A stretch of 64,000 nt of DNA from Syntrophomonas palmitatica JCM 14374. GTDB taxonomy: Bacteria; Bacillota; Syntrophomonadia; Syntrophomonadales; Syntrophomonadaceae. The stretch lies in NCBI RefSeq assembly GCF_001311885.1, contig NZ_BBCE01000007.1, positions 1-64,000 of the forward strand, in the 5' to 3' direction. A program made the position numbers and the translations under genes. Positions 50,141 to 61,401 of the stretch are shown here, piece after piece (position 1 is the first letter of the stretch; every line of letters begins with the position of its first letter). The notes beneath the pieces are model-generated. The model had not been told where the DNA came from and did not search any database. It saw nothing but the letters and a program-made list of their open reading frames with translations.

Positions 50141-51149
50141 TTACTTCATCTCCCCCACCACGGGCAATTACTATCTCGCCCGTTTCTTCCAGGCGGCGAA
50201 TGATATTAACTATGCGCTGCTGTGCTTCTTCAACATCCCGCAGGCGGACAGGACCCATGAATTCGATATCCTCGCGCAGCATATCCGAAGCACGACTGGA
50301 CATATTGCGGTAGATCTTCTGACCCACTTCGTTGCTGGCGCCCTTGAGCGCCAAAGCCAGATCCTGAGATTCCACTTCTCTCAGTACCCGCTGTACCGAC
50401 CGGTCGTCTATCATAACAATATCTTCGAACACAAACATGAGCTTCTTGATTTCTTCCGCCAGTTCAGGATCCTGCACTTCGAGGGCCTCCATAATGGTTT
50501 TCTCAGTACCGCGGTCAACCCGGTTGATTATCTCTACTACTGACTTGATACCGCCGGCAGCCGTGAGTTCTTGCGGTACAATAGATGAAAGTTTGCGTTC
50601 CAGTACCCTTTCAACCTCTTTGATAACTTCAGGAGAAGTGGTATCCATTATGGCAATCCTCTTGGCAACTTCGGCCTGCCTTTCAGGTGAGAGGGCAGAC
50701 AGAATCATGGACGCCTTCTCTGGTTCAAGATAAGCTAGAATCAGCGCTATGGTCTGGGGGTGTTCAGATTGAATGAAATTAAGCAATTGAGCCGGTTCGG
50801 TCTTGCGCATAAAATCAAATGGCCTTACCTGCAGTGACGCGGAAATTCGTCCTATGATTTCGGCGGTCTTTTCTTCGCCGTAAGCGCGCTCCAGAACTTC
50901 TTTGGCATAACCTATTCCGCCCTGGCCTATAAATTTGCTGGCTATGCACATTTCGTAGAATTCACGGAAAATTTCGTCTATTTTTTCCATAGATACCTGA
51001 CGCACATTAGCGATTTCCAGTGTAAGCTGTTCTATTTCCTCTTCATTTAAATGTTTAAATAATTTGGCTGACTTTTCGGGGCCCACATAAATGAGGAAGT
51101 TCGCCGCCTTTTGTTTGCCATTTAAACCCTTCTTGGCAGCAGTAGCCAT
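50133..51149 (-). CDS. fliG: Flagellar motor switch protein FliG
   Basis: FliG couples the stator to the rotor. The 338-residue protein has N-terminal, middle (FIQSEHPQTIALILAYLEPE, the EHPQT motif) and C-terminal torque domains (about 230-330, MFVFEDIVMIDDRSVQRVLR, with charged residues). The length is standard. ATG 51149 has GAGGTG upstream. It lies 4 nt after fliF, and FliF and FliG form the rotor together. Confidence 0.96.
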   Translation of the reverse strand: MATAAKKGLNGKQKAANFLIYVGPEKSAKLFKHLNEEEIEQLTLEIANVRQVSMEKIDEIFREFYEMCIASKFIGQGGIGYAKEVLERAYGEEKTAEIIGRISASLQVRPFDFMRKTEPAQLLNFIQSEHPQTIALILAYLEPEKASMILSALSPERQAEVAKRIAIMDTTSPEVIKEVERVLERKLSSIVPQELTAAGGIKSVVEIINRVDRGTEKTIMEALEVQDPELAEEIKKLMFVFEDIVMIDDRSVQRVLREVESQDLALALKGASNEVGQKIYRNMSSRASDMLREDIEFMGPVRLRDVEEAQQRIVNIIRRLEETGEIVIARGGGDEVIV

Positions 51150-51153
51150 TTAA

Positions 51154-52805
51154 TCACCTCAAATCTTCCAGCAGCCAGGTCTTAAGTACCTGAGCTGCAT
51201 TTTCAGGATTCTCGTCAATCAGTTTTTCAACTTCCTGTTTAATCCTCTGGCGTTCTTTTTCTTCCGGTGTCATATCCTTTTCAATAATATCCTCCAACCG
51301 GATTTCTTCTTCGACCAATCGTTCGAAGCCGCTCAATTCTTCCTGCATAGCTTCCATCTCTTCCTGTTCTCTTTGTTCTTTGCGCCGTTTGAGCAGGAGG
51401 ACTAATGCTATGATAATGACTGCCAGGGCCGCGAATAACCAGGGAGCAAACGGTGAAGCCATAACTTTGTTCAAAGCCCCCTGAGGTTCAGCTGGCGCAG
51501 CGGTTCAGCATAGAAATCTATAAAGGCTACAGAAATGTTATCTTCCAGGCGAACCGTTTCATCTTTACGGTTTTCACGCAGCCCGCAGGAAGTAGCAATA
51601 ATATTTCGAATGGTCTCCTCCTTTTTCTGTTCGCTGTCGCCCAAATTAGCGTTTTTGGTTCCGGCATTATTAACAAATACCGAGACAGTCAAATAATCGT
51701 ATTTTACATCGCCTAATGCATACTGGGTGACGGTTTCGGTCTTATTCAAATTGTAATTACGCACCTTTTCGCTCTTGTCATATGTTGAAGTACCGCCGTT
51801 ATTTTCAGCCTGTTGGTACTGAGGTATATTCGTATCGGTACCGGGAGCATTGGCTGTCTGAGTTTTTGTATCTGTACCCGATTCCTTTTTTATATCTTCA
51901 CTTACTACAAAGGGGCCATCCGGATCATGGGTATAACGTTCGTCAAATTGTTCCCGGTCATTAAAGTTTAATTCAGCGTTGACTCTGACTACTGAATTGT
52001 TTTTGCCCAATACTTTGTCCAGCATGCTTTGTATTGCTTCTTCTTTTTCTTTTTCAAATTCCCGTTTCATAGCTAACTGGGCACGGACTATTTCGCTGGT
52101 ATTGGCCTGAAGGGCAGGCTGATCCTCTGAAACCAGATTGCCGTCCTGGTCAACTATTACCACATTATCTGGATCCATGCGTTCTACACTGTTTGCAACC
52201 AGATTGATGATAGCTTTAACTTCAGTAGGAGTGAGTTTTTGGCCCTCGCGGGTGTTAATAACAACAGATGCTTTTGGTGGTTCTTCCTTATCTGAAAAAA
52301 GGGTGGGTTCAGAAAGTGCCAGGTTAACCTTGGCCGCCTTGATTTTGTCAAGGCTTTGAATAGTACGGGCTAATTCTCCCTGGAGAGCACGTTGGTATTT
52401 AACCTTTTTGTCTGTTTCAGTTTCTCCGAAATTAGTCTGCTGAAAAAGCTCAAAACCCGCTTCACCGCTGGGCAGGTTCTCAGCAGCCAGTTTAAGACGG
52501 GTGGAATCTTTAATTTCGGGAGGCACCAGTATGGTTATACCGTTGTCCCCGTTATCCTGCAGTTTATATTCCGCTTTGTATTCATCCAGTTTTTCTTTGA
52601 CAGCTGCGGCATCCTTCTGTTCCATTTCCGCATAAAGAACTTCATATGTATTATCCTGTCCAGTGCGCATCATTAAAAATACTGCGGCAACTATCAGTAT
52701 CAAAACCAGGCCGGAAAACATTACTTTTTGATTAAGCGATAAACTCAGCCACTTTTCTTTGCACCAAACGCCCAATTGCCGGGCCTTGTCTAACCATGTT
52801 TGCAT
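51154..52805 (-). CDS. fliF: Flagellar MS-ring protein FliF (frameshift in a homopolymer)
   Basis: FliF forms the MS ring, the base on which the flagellum is built. From ATG 52805 (GGGGAG 7 nt upstream), the first frame holds membrane helix 1 and the ring-building domains with LARTIQSLDKIKAAKVNLAL and DNVVIVDQDGN. The second frame (51474-51154) holds membrane helix 2 (FAPWLFAALAVIIIALVLLL) and the FliG-binding C-terminus. The G run on the minus strand at 51481-51477 has five bases; six would restore LNLRGALNKVMASP and about 550 residues, the normal size. Confidence 0.94.
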
Positions 52806-52825
52806 TACATAACTCCCCACAAGTC

Positions 52826-53143
52826 CTACATTTGAATTCTCATTAGTTCTTGAAACGATTCTACTATTTTGTTTCTAACTTCAATGGTAAGCTGTAAGGC
52901 CAGGTTGGCTTTTTCGTATGCTATCACCGTATCATGCAGATACTCCTGATCACCCAGGGCCAATTTTTGTCCGCTGGCGGCAGCCTCTTTTTGCAGGTCA
53001 TCCACTTCATGAAGGGCATCTTTGAGACAGGATAAGAAATCCGAACCACCACTATTAGGTTCAATCTTATTGGTGCTGGTTGAATCGCCACTAGCCAAAT
53101 CTGAAGGACGCAGGGCAATATTGTTAAAAACACCAGCTTTCAT
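52826..53143 (-). CDS. fliE: Flagellar MS-ring/rod adaptor FliE
   Basis: FliE joins the MS ring to the rod. The 105-residue protein has the conserved FLSCLKDALHEVDDLQKEA and LALQLTIEVRNKIVESFQEL (key parts) typical of the C-terminal helices. ATG 53143 has GGAGG upstream. It lies between flgC and fliF. Confidence 0.94.
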   Translation of the reverse strand: MKAGVFNNIALRPSDLASGDSTSTNKIEPNSGGSDFLSCLKDALHEVDDLQKEAAASGQKLALGDQEYLHDTVIAYEKANLALQLTIEVRNKIVESFQELMRIQM

Positions 53144-53159
53144 CTGGCAACAAATCCTC

Positions 53160-53624
53160 CTATCTTCCGATTTCCAGGGCCTTTAAGGCCATGCCTTTAG
53201 AGGCTTCGATAACCCTGGCATTGGCTTCATAAGCGCGTGTTGCTGAAATCATATTAGTCATTTCCTCAACAATGTTAACATTGGGATAATTGACGTAACC
53301 CTGGGCGTCAGCGTCAGGATGAGATGGTTCATAAACGCGGCGAAACGGGGCCTCATTTTCATTAAGCTGCCTGATTTCCTTAACTCTGACTCCATAAGCA
53401 GGGTTGGAGTTTTTTTGTTCTTTTTCAAGCATAGCCCGGAATTTGCTTTTGGCCGGGGCTTCATTGCGGGCTTCAAATATTACGATTTGACGGCGGTATG
53501 GTCCTGTGCCATTGGCCGTTCTGGTAGTTTCAACATTGGCCATGTTGCTGGAAATCGTGTCCATACGAAGACGCTGTGCTGTCATCCCCGACGCGCTCAC
53601 ATCAATACTTTCAAGAAAGCGCAA
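53160..53624 (-). CDS. flgC: Flagellar proximal rod protein FlgC
   Basis: A 154-residue rod protein. The axial-protein N-terminus is SIDVSASGMTAQRLRMDTIS and then SNMANVETT. The C-terminus YVNYPNVNIVEEMTNMISAT with RAYEANARVIEASK is typical. The start is TTG 53624 with GGGGG upstream. It lies 6 nt after flgB. Confidence 0.95.
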   Translation of the reverse strand: MRFLESIDVSASGMTAQRLRMDTISSNMANVETTRTANGTGPYRRQIVIFEARNEAPAKSKFRAMLEKEQKNSNPAYGVRVKEIRQLNENEAPFRRVYEPSHPDADAQGYVNYPNVNIVEEMTNMISATRAYEANARVIEASKGMALKALEIGR

Positions 53625-53630
53625 TATTAA

Positions 53631-54047
53631 TTACCCCCTTCCAGTAATTGCCATGCGCAGCAGTTTTAATTCACTGTTCAATGACTGGGTGTTACTATCA
53701 TAAATAATTTTATTTTTTGCCATTTTGGCGGTTTCAACATCAATATCTACATTATTCTCATCGTTTCGATAACTGAGATCTTCCATGGTTCTGATTTCTG
53801 GCACCATCACGGGGTTATCTTCCTTCATTTGCAGATGTCGGGGATCGTTAGTTTTAAGTATACCATTTTTTGTGGTATTTTGTAGGACTTTCTTAATATT
53901 TTCTTCGAAAATTACTTCTCTTCTTTTAAATTTGGGAGTGTCGACATTTGCAATATTATCAGCTATTACTTCATTTCTTAAGGCCGCGACATCCATAGCT
54001 TGTTTAATCAAATATTGTGAAGGCGAATTAAAAATCCTATCGAACAT
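53631..54047 (-). CDS. flgB: Flagellar proximal rod protein FlgB
   Basis: A 138-residue rod protein with the N-terminal AMDVAALRNEVIADNIANVD and TPKFKRREV region, and a C-terminus of heptad-like repeats (KMAKNKIIYDSNTQSLNSEL, key part). ATG 54047 has AGAGGTG upstream. It is the first gene of the flagellar supercluster. A promoter is expected between the codY terminator and 54047, but none is convincing by eye. Confidence 0.95.
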   Translation of the reverse strand: MFDRIFNSPSQYLIKQAMDVAALRNEVIADNIANVDTPKFKRREVIFEENIKKVLQNTTKNGILKTNDPRHLQMKEDNPVMVPEIRTMEDLSYRNDENNVDIDVETAKMAKNKIIYDSNTQSLNSELKLLRMAITGRG

Positions 54048-54158
54048 ATTCTCACCTCTTTGACACTAATTTCCCAATATTATTTGTTCTACTCCCAAGA
54101 GATTTTTCCTTCAAAAAACATAAATTTTGTTCTTGTTCTGCTATTTTTTTACATAATT

Positions 54159-54185
54159 AAAAAGGACTAGCTCCGTTGCTAGTCC
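54159..54185 (-). terminator. Intrinsic terminator after codY
   Basis: On the minus strand GGACTAGC pairs perfectly with GCTAGTCC across a 6-nt loop (54185-54164) and is followed by TTTTTAA. It lies 16 nt past the codY stop, which separates the codY unit from the flagellar operon. The remaining gap to flgB (54048-54158) is AT-rich and unexplained. Confidence 0.85.
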
Positions 54186-54200
54186 CTAACTGTTCCATAA

Positions 54201-54989
54201 TCATCTGTTATTTCTTAATTCTTCAAAAAGGTAATCGTTCAGAACCTTTATATATGTACCCTTCATCCCCAGCGAACGTGATTCGATTACCCCTGCGCTT
54301 TCAAATTTGCGCAAAGCGCTGACAATCACCGAACGTGTTATACCTACTTTGTCGGCTATCCGGCTGGCTACCAGCAAGCCTTCTTTCCCGTTCAATTCAG
54401 CCATAATATGTTCGATAGCTTCTCTTTCAGAGTAAGAAAGCGTAGCCAGGGCAATATGCACCGAGGCCTTCTTGCGGGCTTCTTCTTCAATGCGCTCTGA
54501 TCTCATACGCATTATCTCATTTGCTACTACAATAGCCCCGTATTCAGCCAGAACCGTATCCTCGTCACAGAAGTTCTTGCCTTCCCGCATTAGTATCAAA
54601 GTTCCTATCCTTCTTGCTCCGCCAAAAACAGGAGTAATCGACCATATGCGGCGCGAACAATCACAGTTGGTATTGTTCGGATTAAAAACACATTTTCTGC
54701 CTTCTTCTAAAACGATGTTGGTTTTAGTCTCCTGTAGATTGATAAACTCCTGGTTAAAACTCTCCGGGAAACGTTCCGCATGGTTCATAAGCCTTTCAAT
54801 TTCAGTGCATACAGCATTGGGTGTAAATGCGTACCCGCCTATCTGCCCTCTCCTGCCAACAATAAAAACGCTGCAATCAAGGTTTTGTGACAGTACCTCG
54901 GCAATTTCATAGAAATTAACCGGATTCCCGCCGATCTTCTGCAGTATTTTGTTGATTGATCTCGACTTTTCTAATAAGGTTTTGCTCAC
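54201..54989 (-). CDS. codY: GTP- and branched-chain-amino-acid-responsive repressor CodY
   Basis: CodY is a global regulator of stationary-phase and nutrient genes in Firmicutes and often represses motility. The 262-residue protein has an N-terminal GAF domain (DCSVFIVGRRGQIGGYAF) and a C-terminal winged helix (LLVASRIADKVGITRSVIVS, then ALRKFESAGVIESRSLG). The start is GTG 54989 with GGGGGG upstream. As in B. subtilis it follows hslU and precedes flgB. Confidence 0.96.
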   Translation of the reverse strand: MSKTLLEKSRSINKILQKIGGNPVNFYEIAEVLSQNLDCSVFIVGRRGQIGGYAFTPNAVCTEIERLMNHAERFPESFNQEFINLQETKTNIVLEEGRKCVFNPNNTNCDCSRRIWSITPVFGGARRIGTLILMREGKNFCDEDTVLAEYGAIVVANEIMRMRSERIEEEARKKASVHIALATLSYSEREAIEHIMAELNGKEGLLVASRIADKVGITRSVIVSALRKFESAGVIESRSLGMKGTYIKVLNDYLFEELRNNR

Positions 54990-55011
54990 CTTTCACCAAC
55001 CCCCCTACTAA

Positions 55012-56415
55012 TTATAAAATGTAGCGACTCAAGTCATCATCGGCTACAACTTTACTGAGTTTTTTCTGTACATATTCAGCGTTAATCACAAATTCCTGTC
55101 CGCACATATCTGAAGCATCATATAACAAATCTTCCAATAGTTTTTCCATAATGGTATGCAGCCGGCGAGCACCGATATTTTCAGTTCGAGCATTTACTTC
55201 AAAGGCTATTCGAGCTATCTCATCCACAGCGTCGTCAGTGAAAACTACCTGTACATTTTCCGTTCCCAGCAAGGCTGAATATTGTTTAACCAGGGAATTA
55301 TTCGGTTCCAGCAGGATTCTTTTTAAGTCCTCCCGGCTCAGACTCTCCAGTTCCACCCTTATGGGGAAACGGCCCTGCAATTCAGGTATTAGATCAGAGG
55401 GCTTACTAAAATGGAATGCCCCGGCAGCGATAAATAGAATATGATCGGTTTTGACAGGGCCATACTTGGTTACTACCGTAGCACCTTCGACAATAGGCAG
55501 TATATCTCGTTGAACACCGCCCCGGGAAACGTCTGGACCGTATGATCCTTCTTTGCCGGCAATTTTGTCTATCTCATCCAGAAATATTATGCCATCTTCC
55601 TCAACGCGTTTAATGGCCTCCCGTTTTACGGCATCCATATCTATAAGCTGCTGGGCTTCTTCAAATGTTAATATACGCCGGGCTTCTTCTACAGTGACTT
55701 TACGCTGTTTCTTGGTACGGGGCATAAGGCTGCCAAACATGTCCTGAATATTGACGCCCATTTCCTCGACTCCGGAACCGGAAATTATCTCCATAAATGA
55801 CGTGTTCTTTTCTTCTACTTCAATTTCAATCATTTCATTTTCCAATTCCAAGCGTGTAAGTTTTTGCCGTAATATTTGTTTTTGCTCTTCATTATTTTTT
55901 AACTGTCTGTCATATGCTTCATCGTTATCCGCAGAATCAGGCGCGGTTTGACCGAGAAGATATTCCAGGGGGTTACGGGGGCTTTTATACTTTTTGCGCG
56001 GCGAGGGTAAAAAGGCTTCTATTATGCGTTCCTCAGCCCGTTCCCTGGCTTTGTCCTCTACTTCAGCCATCTTCTCTTGTTTGACCATACGTATAGAGGT
56101 CTCCACCAGATCTCTGACCATGGAATCAACGTCCCGCCCCACATAACCTACTTCTGTAAATTTGCTGGCCTCAACCTTTATAAAGGGGGCTTTTACCATT
56201 TTAGCAAGTCTTCTGGCTATCTCGGTTTTGCCAACCCCGGTTGAACCAATCATTATTATATTCTTAGGGTAGATTTCATCCTGCAGTTCCGGCGCCAGCC
56301 TTTTGCGGCGTATGCGGTTGCGCAGGGCTATGGCCACTGCCTTTTTGGCCTCTTTTTGTCCGATGATAAATTTATCCAGTTCCTGGACTATTTCCTTGGG
56401 CGTTAGATTCTGCAC
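55012..56415 (-). CDS. hslU: ATP-dependent protease ATPase subunit HslU (ClpY)
   Basis: HslU unfolds substrates for the HslV peptidase in a two-component cytoplasmic protease. The 467-residue AAA+ protein has the N-terminal [20 protein letters not shown], Walker [16 protein letters not shown], an inserted I domain (about 115-240), Walker [12 protein letters not shown] and the sensor region [12 protein letters not shown]. It ends in the conserved DLSRYIL, whose tail inserts into HslV. The start is GTG 56415 with GGAGAG upstream. Confidence 0.97.
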   Translation of the reverse strand: MQNLTPKEIVQELDKFIIGQKEAKKAVAIALRNRIRRKRLAPELQDEIYPKNIIMIGSTGVGKTEIARRLAKMVKAPFIKVEASKFTEVGYVGRDVDSMVRDLVETSIRMVKQEKMAEVEDKARERAEERIIEAFLPSPRKKYKSPRNPLEYLLGQTAPDSADNDEAYDRQLKNNEEQKQILRQKLTRLELENEMIEIEVEEKNTSFMEIISGSGVEEMGVNIQDMFGSLMPRTKKQRKVTVEEARRILTFEEAQQLIDMDAVKREAIKRVEEDGIIFLDEIDKIAGKEGSYGPDVSRGGVQRDILPIVEGATVVTKYGPVKTDHILFIAAGAFHFSKPSDLIPELQGRFPIRVELESLSREDLKRILLEPNNSLVKQYSALLGTENVQVVFTDDAVDEIARIAFEVNARTENIGARRLHTIMEKLLEDLLYDASDMCGQEFVINAEYVQKKLSKVVADDDLSRYIL

Positions 56416-56437
56416 GCCTTTCTCTCCTTAATTATTT

Positions 56438-56971
56438 CTATTCCGCCACTTCTACAGATATATGGTCATTGGTATAAATGCAGATTTCTGCTGCTATTTT
56501 TAAAGCCTCCACCGCAATATCCCGAGCTTCAAGATCAGTGAATCTGGTCAGAGCGCGCGCCGCAGCCAGAGCATAGCTTCCGCCCGATCCGATAGCGGTC
56601 ACCCCATCGTCTGGTTCAATCAGCTCCCCGTTTCCAGATATAATAAATATATTATCCTGATCCGCCACAATCAATAATGCCTCTAATTTGCGCAAAACCC
56701 GGTCGGAACGCCATTCACGCGCCAAATCCACCGCCGCGCGAGTTAAATTCCCCCCTGCCTGTTTCAACTTCTCTTCAAACTTGCTGAACAATGTCAGCGC
56801 ATCGGCTACTGCTCCGGCAAAACCTGCAATAACCTTCCCGTCGTAAAGCCGCCTGATTTTACAGGCATTGCTCTTCAAAATGGTGTTCTGGGCAAATGTA
56901 ACCTGGCCGTCTCCGGCAATTGCCGTACTGCGCCCCTTTTTCACTGCTACTATTGTGGTTCCTTCAAACAT
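56438..56971 (-). CDS. hslV: ATP-dependent protease peptidase subunit HslV (ClpQ)
   Basis: The proteasome-like peptidase of HslUV. The 177-residue protein begins [13 protein letters not shown], so the catalytic N-terminal threonine is expected to be exposed by removal of MFEG. The [17 protein letters not shown] region, [20 protein letters not shown] (key part) and the conserved [10 protein letters not shown] follow. ATG 56971 has GGAGG upstream. It pairs with hslU downstream. Confidence 0.96.
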   Translation of the reverse strand: MFEGTTIVAVKKGRSTAIAGDGQVTFAQNTILKSNACKIRRLYDGKVIAGFAGAVADALTLFSKFEEKLKQAGGNLTRAAVDLAREWRSDRVLRKLEALLIVADQDNIFIISGNGELIEPDDGVTAIGSGGSYALAAARALTRFTDLEARDIAVEALKIAAEICIYTNDHISVEVAE

Positions 56972-56973
56972 TA

Positions 56974-57891
56974 TTACCTCCGGGGATGAGTTTCATTATA
57001 TATTGATTTAATGTTTTCCCTGGTCAAATGGGTGTATATCTGCGTAGTGGATAATTTTACATGACCTAATAATTCCTGTACCGACCTTAAATCCGCGCCG
57101 TTGTTCAACATGTGTGTGGCAAATGAATGCCTTAGAGTATGGGGACTGGTTTTTTGATTTAATGCCACTTGTTCAACATATTTATTAACAATATCTCTTA
57201 CGCCGCGAGATGATATACGCTCCCCGAAACGGTTCAGGAACAAAGCGGCGTTTTCTTTATCATTGCAACGGTTTAAAACCGGCCAACTTTCCTGAAGATA
57301 TTGGTGCAAGGCCAGCCTGGCCTGAGCTCCGACCGGCACAATCCGTTCCTTGTTACCCTTTCCCGTAACTTTAACCAGTTCCTCATCCCAATTAATATCC
57401 TGTTTATCTATACCAACCAGCTCACTCACTCTTAAACCGGTTGCGTAAGCAAGCTCTAATATCGCCCGGTCGCGTTTTCCCAGAATCTGAGTAGTATCGG
57501 GCGCATTGAGCAGCAGGTCTATTTCCAGCGGATATAGAAAATGAGGCAGTTTTTTGTCCTGGCGCGGTGTACTAACCCCGGCTATGGGATTATATTGAAT
57601 TATGTTTTCCCGGCAGAGAAAACGTACAAAAGAACGCAAGGCCGCTAATTTTCTGGCCATAGAAGAACGGCTCAGACCCTGCCCTTGCATATAACTCAAA
57701 TATTCACGTACTGTTTTATGATTAATTACTGTTTCGTCTACATTTTCTACTGCCAGTTTGCAGCTCTGGGCAACATAATTAAAGAATTGCAGCAGATCAG
57801 TTCTGTAACTAATCAGCGTTAGCTTCGACGCGCTTTTTTCAATGCGCAGGTGTTCCAGAAAATAGTCAACCTGATTAAAAAGCATGGTCAT
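56974..57891 (-). CDS. xerC: Tyrosine recombinase XerC
   Basis: XerC (CodV in B. subtilis) works with XerD at dif to resolve chromosome dimers. The 305-residue protein has an N-terminal SAM-like core-binding domain and a catalytic domain with the arginine in [11 protein letters not shown], the lysine in [39 protein letters not shown] and its tyrosine. The start could be ATG 57891 or ATG 57885. The trmFO-xerC-hslV-hslU-codY order is conserved in Firmicutes. Confidence 0.92.
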   Translation of the reverse strand: MTMLFNQVDYFLEHLRIEKSASKLTLISYRTDLLQFFNYVAQSCKLAVENVDETVINHKTVREYLSYMQGQGLSRSSMARKLAALRSFVRFLCRENIIQYNPIAGVSTPRQDKKLPHFLYPLEIDLLLNAPDTTQILGKRDRAILELAYATGLRVSELVGIDKQDINWDEELVKVTGKGNKERIVPVGAQARLALHQYLQESWPVLNRCNDKENAALFLNRFGERISSRGVRDIVNKYVEQVALNQKTSPHTLRHSFATHMLNNGADLRSVQELLGHVKLSTTQIYTHLTRENIKSIYNETHPRR

Positions 57892-57938
57892 TCCTCTGGC
57901 TTGTTCTTACGAAAAAATGTAACATAAGGAAATTCTTT

Positions 57939-59251
57939 TTACAACTCTTTTATAAACAATTCTGAAAATTTCTCAATATCCCGCAGGGCTCTTTCTGCAT
58001 ATGCCTGATATTTTTCAGCCTTTTTCTTTATCGGTTTTTCCAGCGGAGGTAATAAACCAAAATTTGCGTTGATGGGCTGAAATAAATTACCAGATGAGGT
58101 TGTGATGAACTTCAGCAAGCTCCAATCATAGTATTGGGACCTGGAACCACTGTATCCAGGCCGCGCCACAAGCGGACCGCATTAATTCCCGCGATTATTC
58201 CTGTAGCCGCCGATTCCATATAACCTTCCACACCTGTTATCTGTCCCGCAAATAAAACCCGCGGTTCATTCTTTAACTGCAAAGACGGCAGCAATAAGCG
58301 GGGACTGTTTATATATGAGTTGCGATGCATTACCCCATAACGAACAAAGGCAGCATTCTCTAGTCCCGGTATCATGCGCAGAATTCTGTCCTGTTCCCCC
58401 CATTTGAGCCGGGTTTGAAAACCTACCAGACCCCAGATGCGAGCATCCTGATCTTCCTGGCGCAGCTGTACTGCCGCATAGGGACGTTCGCCATTTTTAT
58501 CGTACAGCCCTACAGGACGCATAGGGCCAAAACGCAAGGTATCCATTCCCCGCCTGGCCATCACTTCAATAGGCATACAACCCTCAAAAAACAAGGCTCG
58601 GTCTATACTATGTCCCGCACTGGTATCGGCTTTTACCAGTTCTTCGTAAAAATGTTCATACTCATCCCGAGTGAGGGGGCAATTAAGATAATCTTCACCG
58701 CCTTTGCCGTATCGCGAGGCTCTGAATATTTTATTATGATCCAAACTTTCAAAGGATACGCTGGGAGCAACCGCATCAAAGAAATAGAAGTTATCTTCTC
58801 CTGTTATCTGCCGCAGATAAGCGCTAAATGATTCAGAGGTTAAAGGTCCTGTCGCCACTATGTTAATACCCTCATTAGGAATCGATGAACATTCCTGCCG
58901 CATCACGCTAATCAATGGATGTGATTCGATTTGTTCAGTAATCAGGCGGGCAAAAGATTCCCTGTCAACCGCCAGGGCAGATCCGGCAGGCACTCTGACT
59001 TGATCGGCCCCGTCAAGCAAAATTGAGCCCAGAGCTCGCATTTCCTTTTTCAATAAGCCCTGGGCAGTGGTTTCCAATTCTGATTTTAAGGAGTTGCTGC
59101 AGACCAGTTCGGCCAGATTAGGGGTAGTGTGAACCGGTGTGTTTTTCCCGGGCCGCATCTCCCACAGCATCACGGGGATACCCTGCCGGGCTATGTGATA
59201 AGCAGCTTCACAACCTGCCAGGCCCCCGCCGATAACATTTATTTTCTTCAC
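57939..59251 (-). CDS. trmFO: tRNA uracil-54 C5-methyltransferase TrmFO (frameshift)
   Basis: TrmFO makes ribothymidine at position 54 of tRNA using methylene-tetrahydrofolate and FAD. The N-terminal FAD motif is VIGGGLAGCEAAYHIARQG, followed by ELVCSNSLKSE, GCMPIEVMARRG and QITGVEGYMESAATG. One base is missing near 58118. Restoring it turns IGAC into a leucine-rich stretch followed by KFITTSSGNLFQPINANFG, and joins the last 60 residues to give about 437 residues, the normal size. The start is GTG 59251 with GAGGG upstream. It follows topA directly. Confidence 0.94.
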
Positions 59252-59252
59252 T

Positions 59253-61325
59253 TCAGGCCCTCGCTTCGGTTACATATTTACACTGTGAATTCTGACAGAC
59301 GAGTTTTCCTTCCAGGGAACGCTGGTTCTTTTCCACCAGAGGTTCTCCGCATACCGGGCATTTTTGTCCTGTGGGTTTATTCCAGGAACGGAATTCGCAG
59401 GCCGGATAATTGGCACAACCGTAAAATCTTTTCCCTTTCTTGCTCTTCAGGGCTAATATTTCCCCGCCGCATTCGGGGCACTTAACCCCAACTTCTTCAT
59501 TCATCGATTCGGTGTAACGGCAGTCGGGAAAACCTGAACAAGCCATGAACTTGCCGAAACGGCCATGTTTTATTAAGAGAGGTTTGCCGCAGTGCGGGCA
59601 ATCCTTACCGGCTTCTTCACGAGGCAGTTCTACCTTTTCCACCATGGTGCTGGCCTTGGCCAAGTCTGCGGCAAAGGGTTCAAAGAAATCACGCACCACC
59701 TTATGCCAGTCAAGTTCGCCTTCTTCAATTTTATCCAGGTTTTCTTCCATATGCGCGGTAAAATCTACTTCCACAATATTGGGGAAATGGTCCTTTAAGA
59801 TATCTACTACGATAAAACCCAATTCAGTAGGAACAAACTGGCGGTTTTGCCGTTCAACGTAGTATCTTTTTAAGATGGTATCAATTATGGGAGCATAGGT
59901 GCTGGGCCTGCCAATATTGTTTTCTTCCAGCAGCTTAACCAGGCTGGCTTCTGTAAAACGGGGCGGGGGTTGGGTAAAATGCTGTTCAGCCTGCAGATCG
60001 TTTAATGACAATGACTGTCCTTCTTTTAAAGGAGGAATATAATTCTTATTATCTTCTTCCTCTTCTTCAGCATAAACCTTTTGGTAACCCGGGAATTTAA
60101 TTTGCGAAGAACTGGCCCTTAATCCATAAATTCCGGCTTCGATATCAACGGCTATGGTATCATAAACAGCTGCTGTCATCTGACTGGCCAGGAAACGCTC
60201 CCATATGAGACGATACAGCCGATACTGATCCCGGCTCAGATAAGCCTTAATACTATCCGGAGTACGTAATATCGATGTGGGACGGATAGCCTCATGAGCG
60301 TCCTGCGCGGTTTTCTTGCTCTTATACTGGTTGGGGGTTTCCGGAGCATAGAGCTCTCCATAATGAGAACGAATAAACTCCAGGGCTTCTTCCTGAGCTA
60401 CCTGGGCTACGCGTAGAATCGGTTCGCAAATAGGTAATAAGCCCGATAGTACCCTCTTTGCCGATTTCCAGTCCCTCATAGAGTTCCTGCGCTACTTTCA
60501 TAGTACGTTTAGAGTAAAAGTTCAGGCGTTTGGCAGCTCCTGCTGCAGTGTGCTGGTGATAAATGGAGGCGCAGGTTTTCTGCGTTTTTTCTTTTTTTCG
60601 ATTTTAGAAACCAGCAGATTTGAATCCTGCAAGTCTTTTAATACCTGGTCTTTTTCTTTGGCATTCGTAATATTAATTTTATGTTTATCTCGGCTGGTCA
60701 AACGGGCAGAAAATGATTTGGCATCGGCAGCTAATACTGCTTCTACGGTCCAGTATTCCTCTGCTTTAAAATCTTGTATTTCCTTTTCCCGGTCACAAAT
60801 AAGCCTTACCACAACCGATTGAACTCGGCCTGCGCTCAAACCCTTTCGCACTTTGCTCCAGAGCAATGGGCTTAAATTGTATCCCACCAGCCGGTCCAAT
60901 ATCCTGCGCGCCTGTTGAGCATTTACACGATCACCATCGACACGGCGGGCCTTCTTAATAGCAGCTTTTACAGCCTCCTTGGTTATTTCATTAAATTCAA
61001 TGCGGCATTTGGAATCATCCGCCAGTTTAATTGCGTTTTGCAGGTGCCAGGCAATGGCTTCCCCTTCCCGGTCAGGGTCAGTAGCCAGTAAAACCCGGTC
61101 AGCCTTTTGGGCCTCATCCTTAATTTCCTTCAGCAAGGCCCCTTTACCCCTTATGGTTATATATTGAGGTTCGAAATTATTATCAACATCGATTCCGAGC
61201 TTGCTTTTGGGCAAATCCTTAATATGTCCGACTGAAGCCTTTACTTTATAACCTCGGCCCAAAAATTTGCTCAGGGTTTTGGCTTTAGCCGCCGACTCAA
61301 CAATAACCAGGGTATTTTCCGCCAA
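59253..61325 (-). CDS. topA: DNA topoisomerase I (two frameshifts)
   Basis: TopA relaxes negative supercoils. The Toprim domain (VIVESAAKAKTLSKFLG, LLATDPDREGEAIAWHL) is in the first frame. The catalytic tyrosine (TYLRTDST; codon 60432-60430) lies in a different frame between the two long ORFs, and the rest, with three C4 zinc fingers (CPHC.., CPEC.., CPVC..), is in the third segment. One base is missing near 60538 and two near 60412, so the net frame returns to the original. The repaired length is about 691 residues, as in B. subtilis. The start is TTG 61325 with AGAGGTG upstream. Confidence 0.93.
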
Positions 61326-61370
61326 AAACTATCACCTCTCTAATAAATACATGGACTTAATGAAAGTCGC

Positions 61371-61401
61371 CCCAGATTGACACAGATTATCACAGATTTT
61401 C
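61371..61401 (+). repeat. CACAGAT-type dispersed repeat between dprA and topA
   Basis: The plus strand reads CCCAGATTGACACAGATTATCACAGAT (three units), starting right after the dprA stop. It is opposite in orientation to most other copies relative to the genes. Confidence 0.6.

Noticed and set aside
51154-51474. Separate membrane protein gene with TTG start overlapping fliF
   Set aside because: It encodes the second membrane helix and FliG-binding tail of FliF and rejoins it when one G is added.
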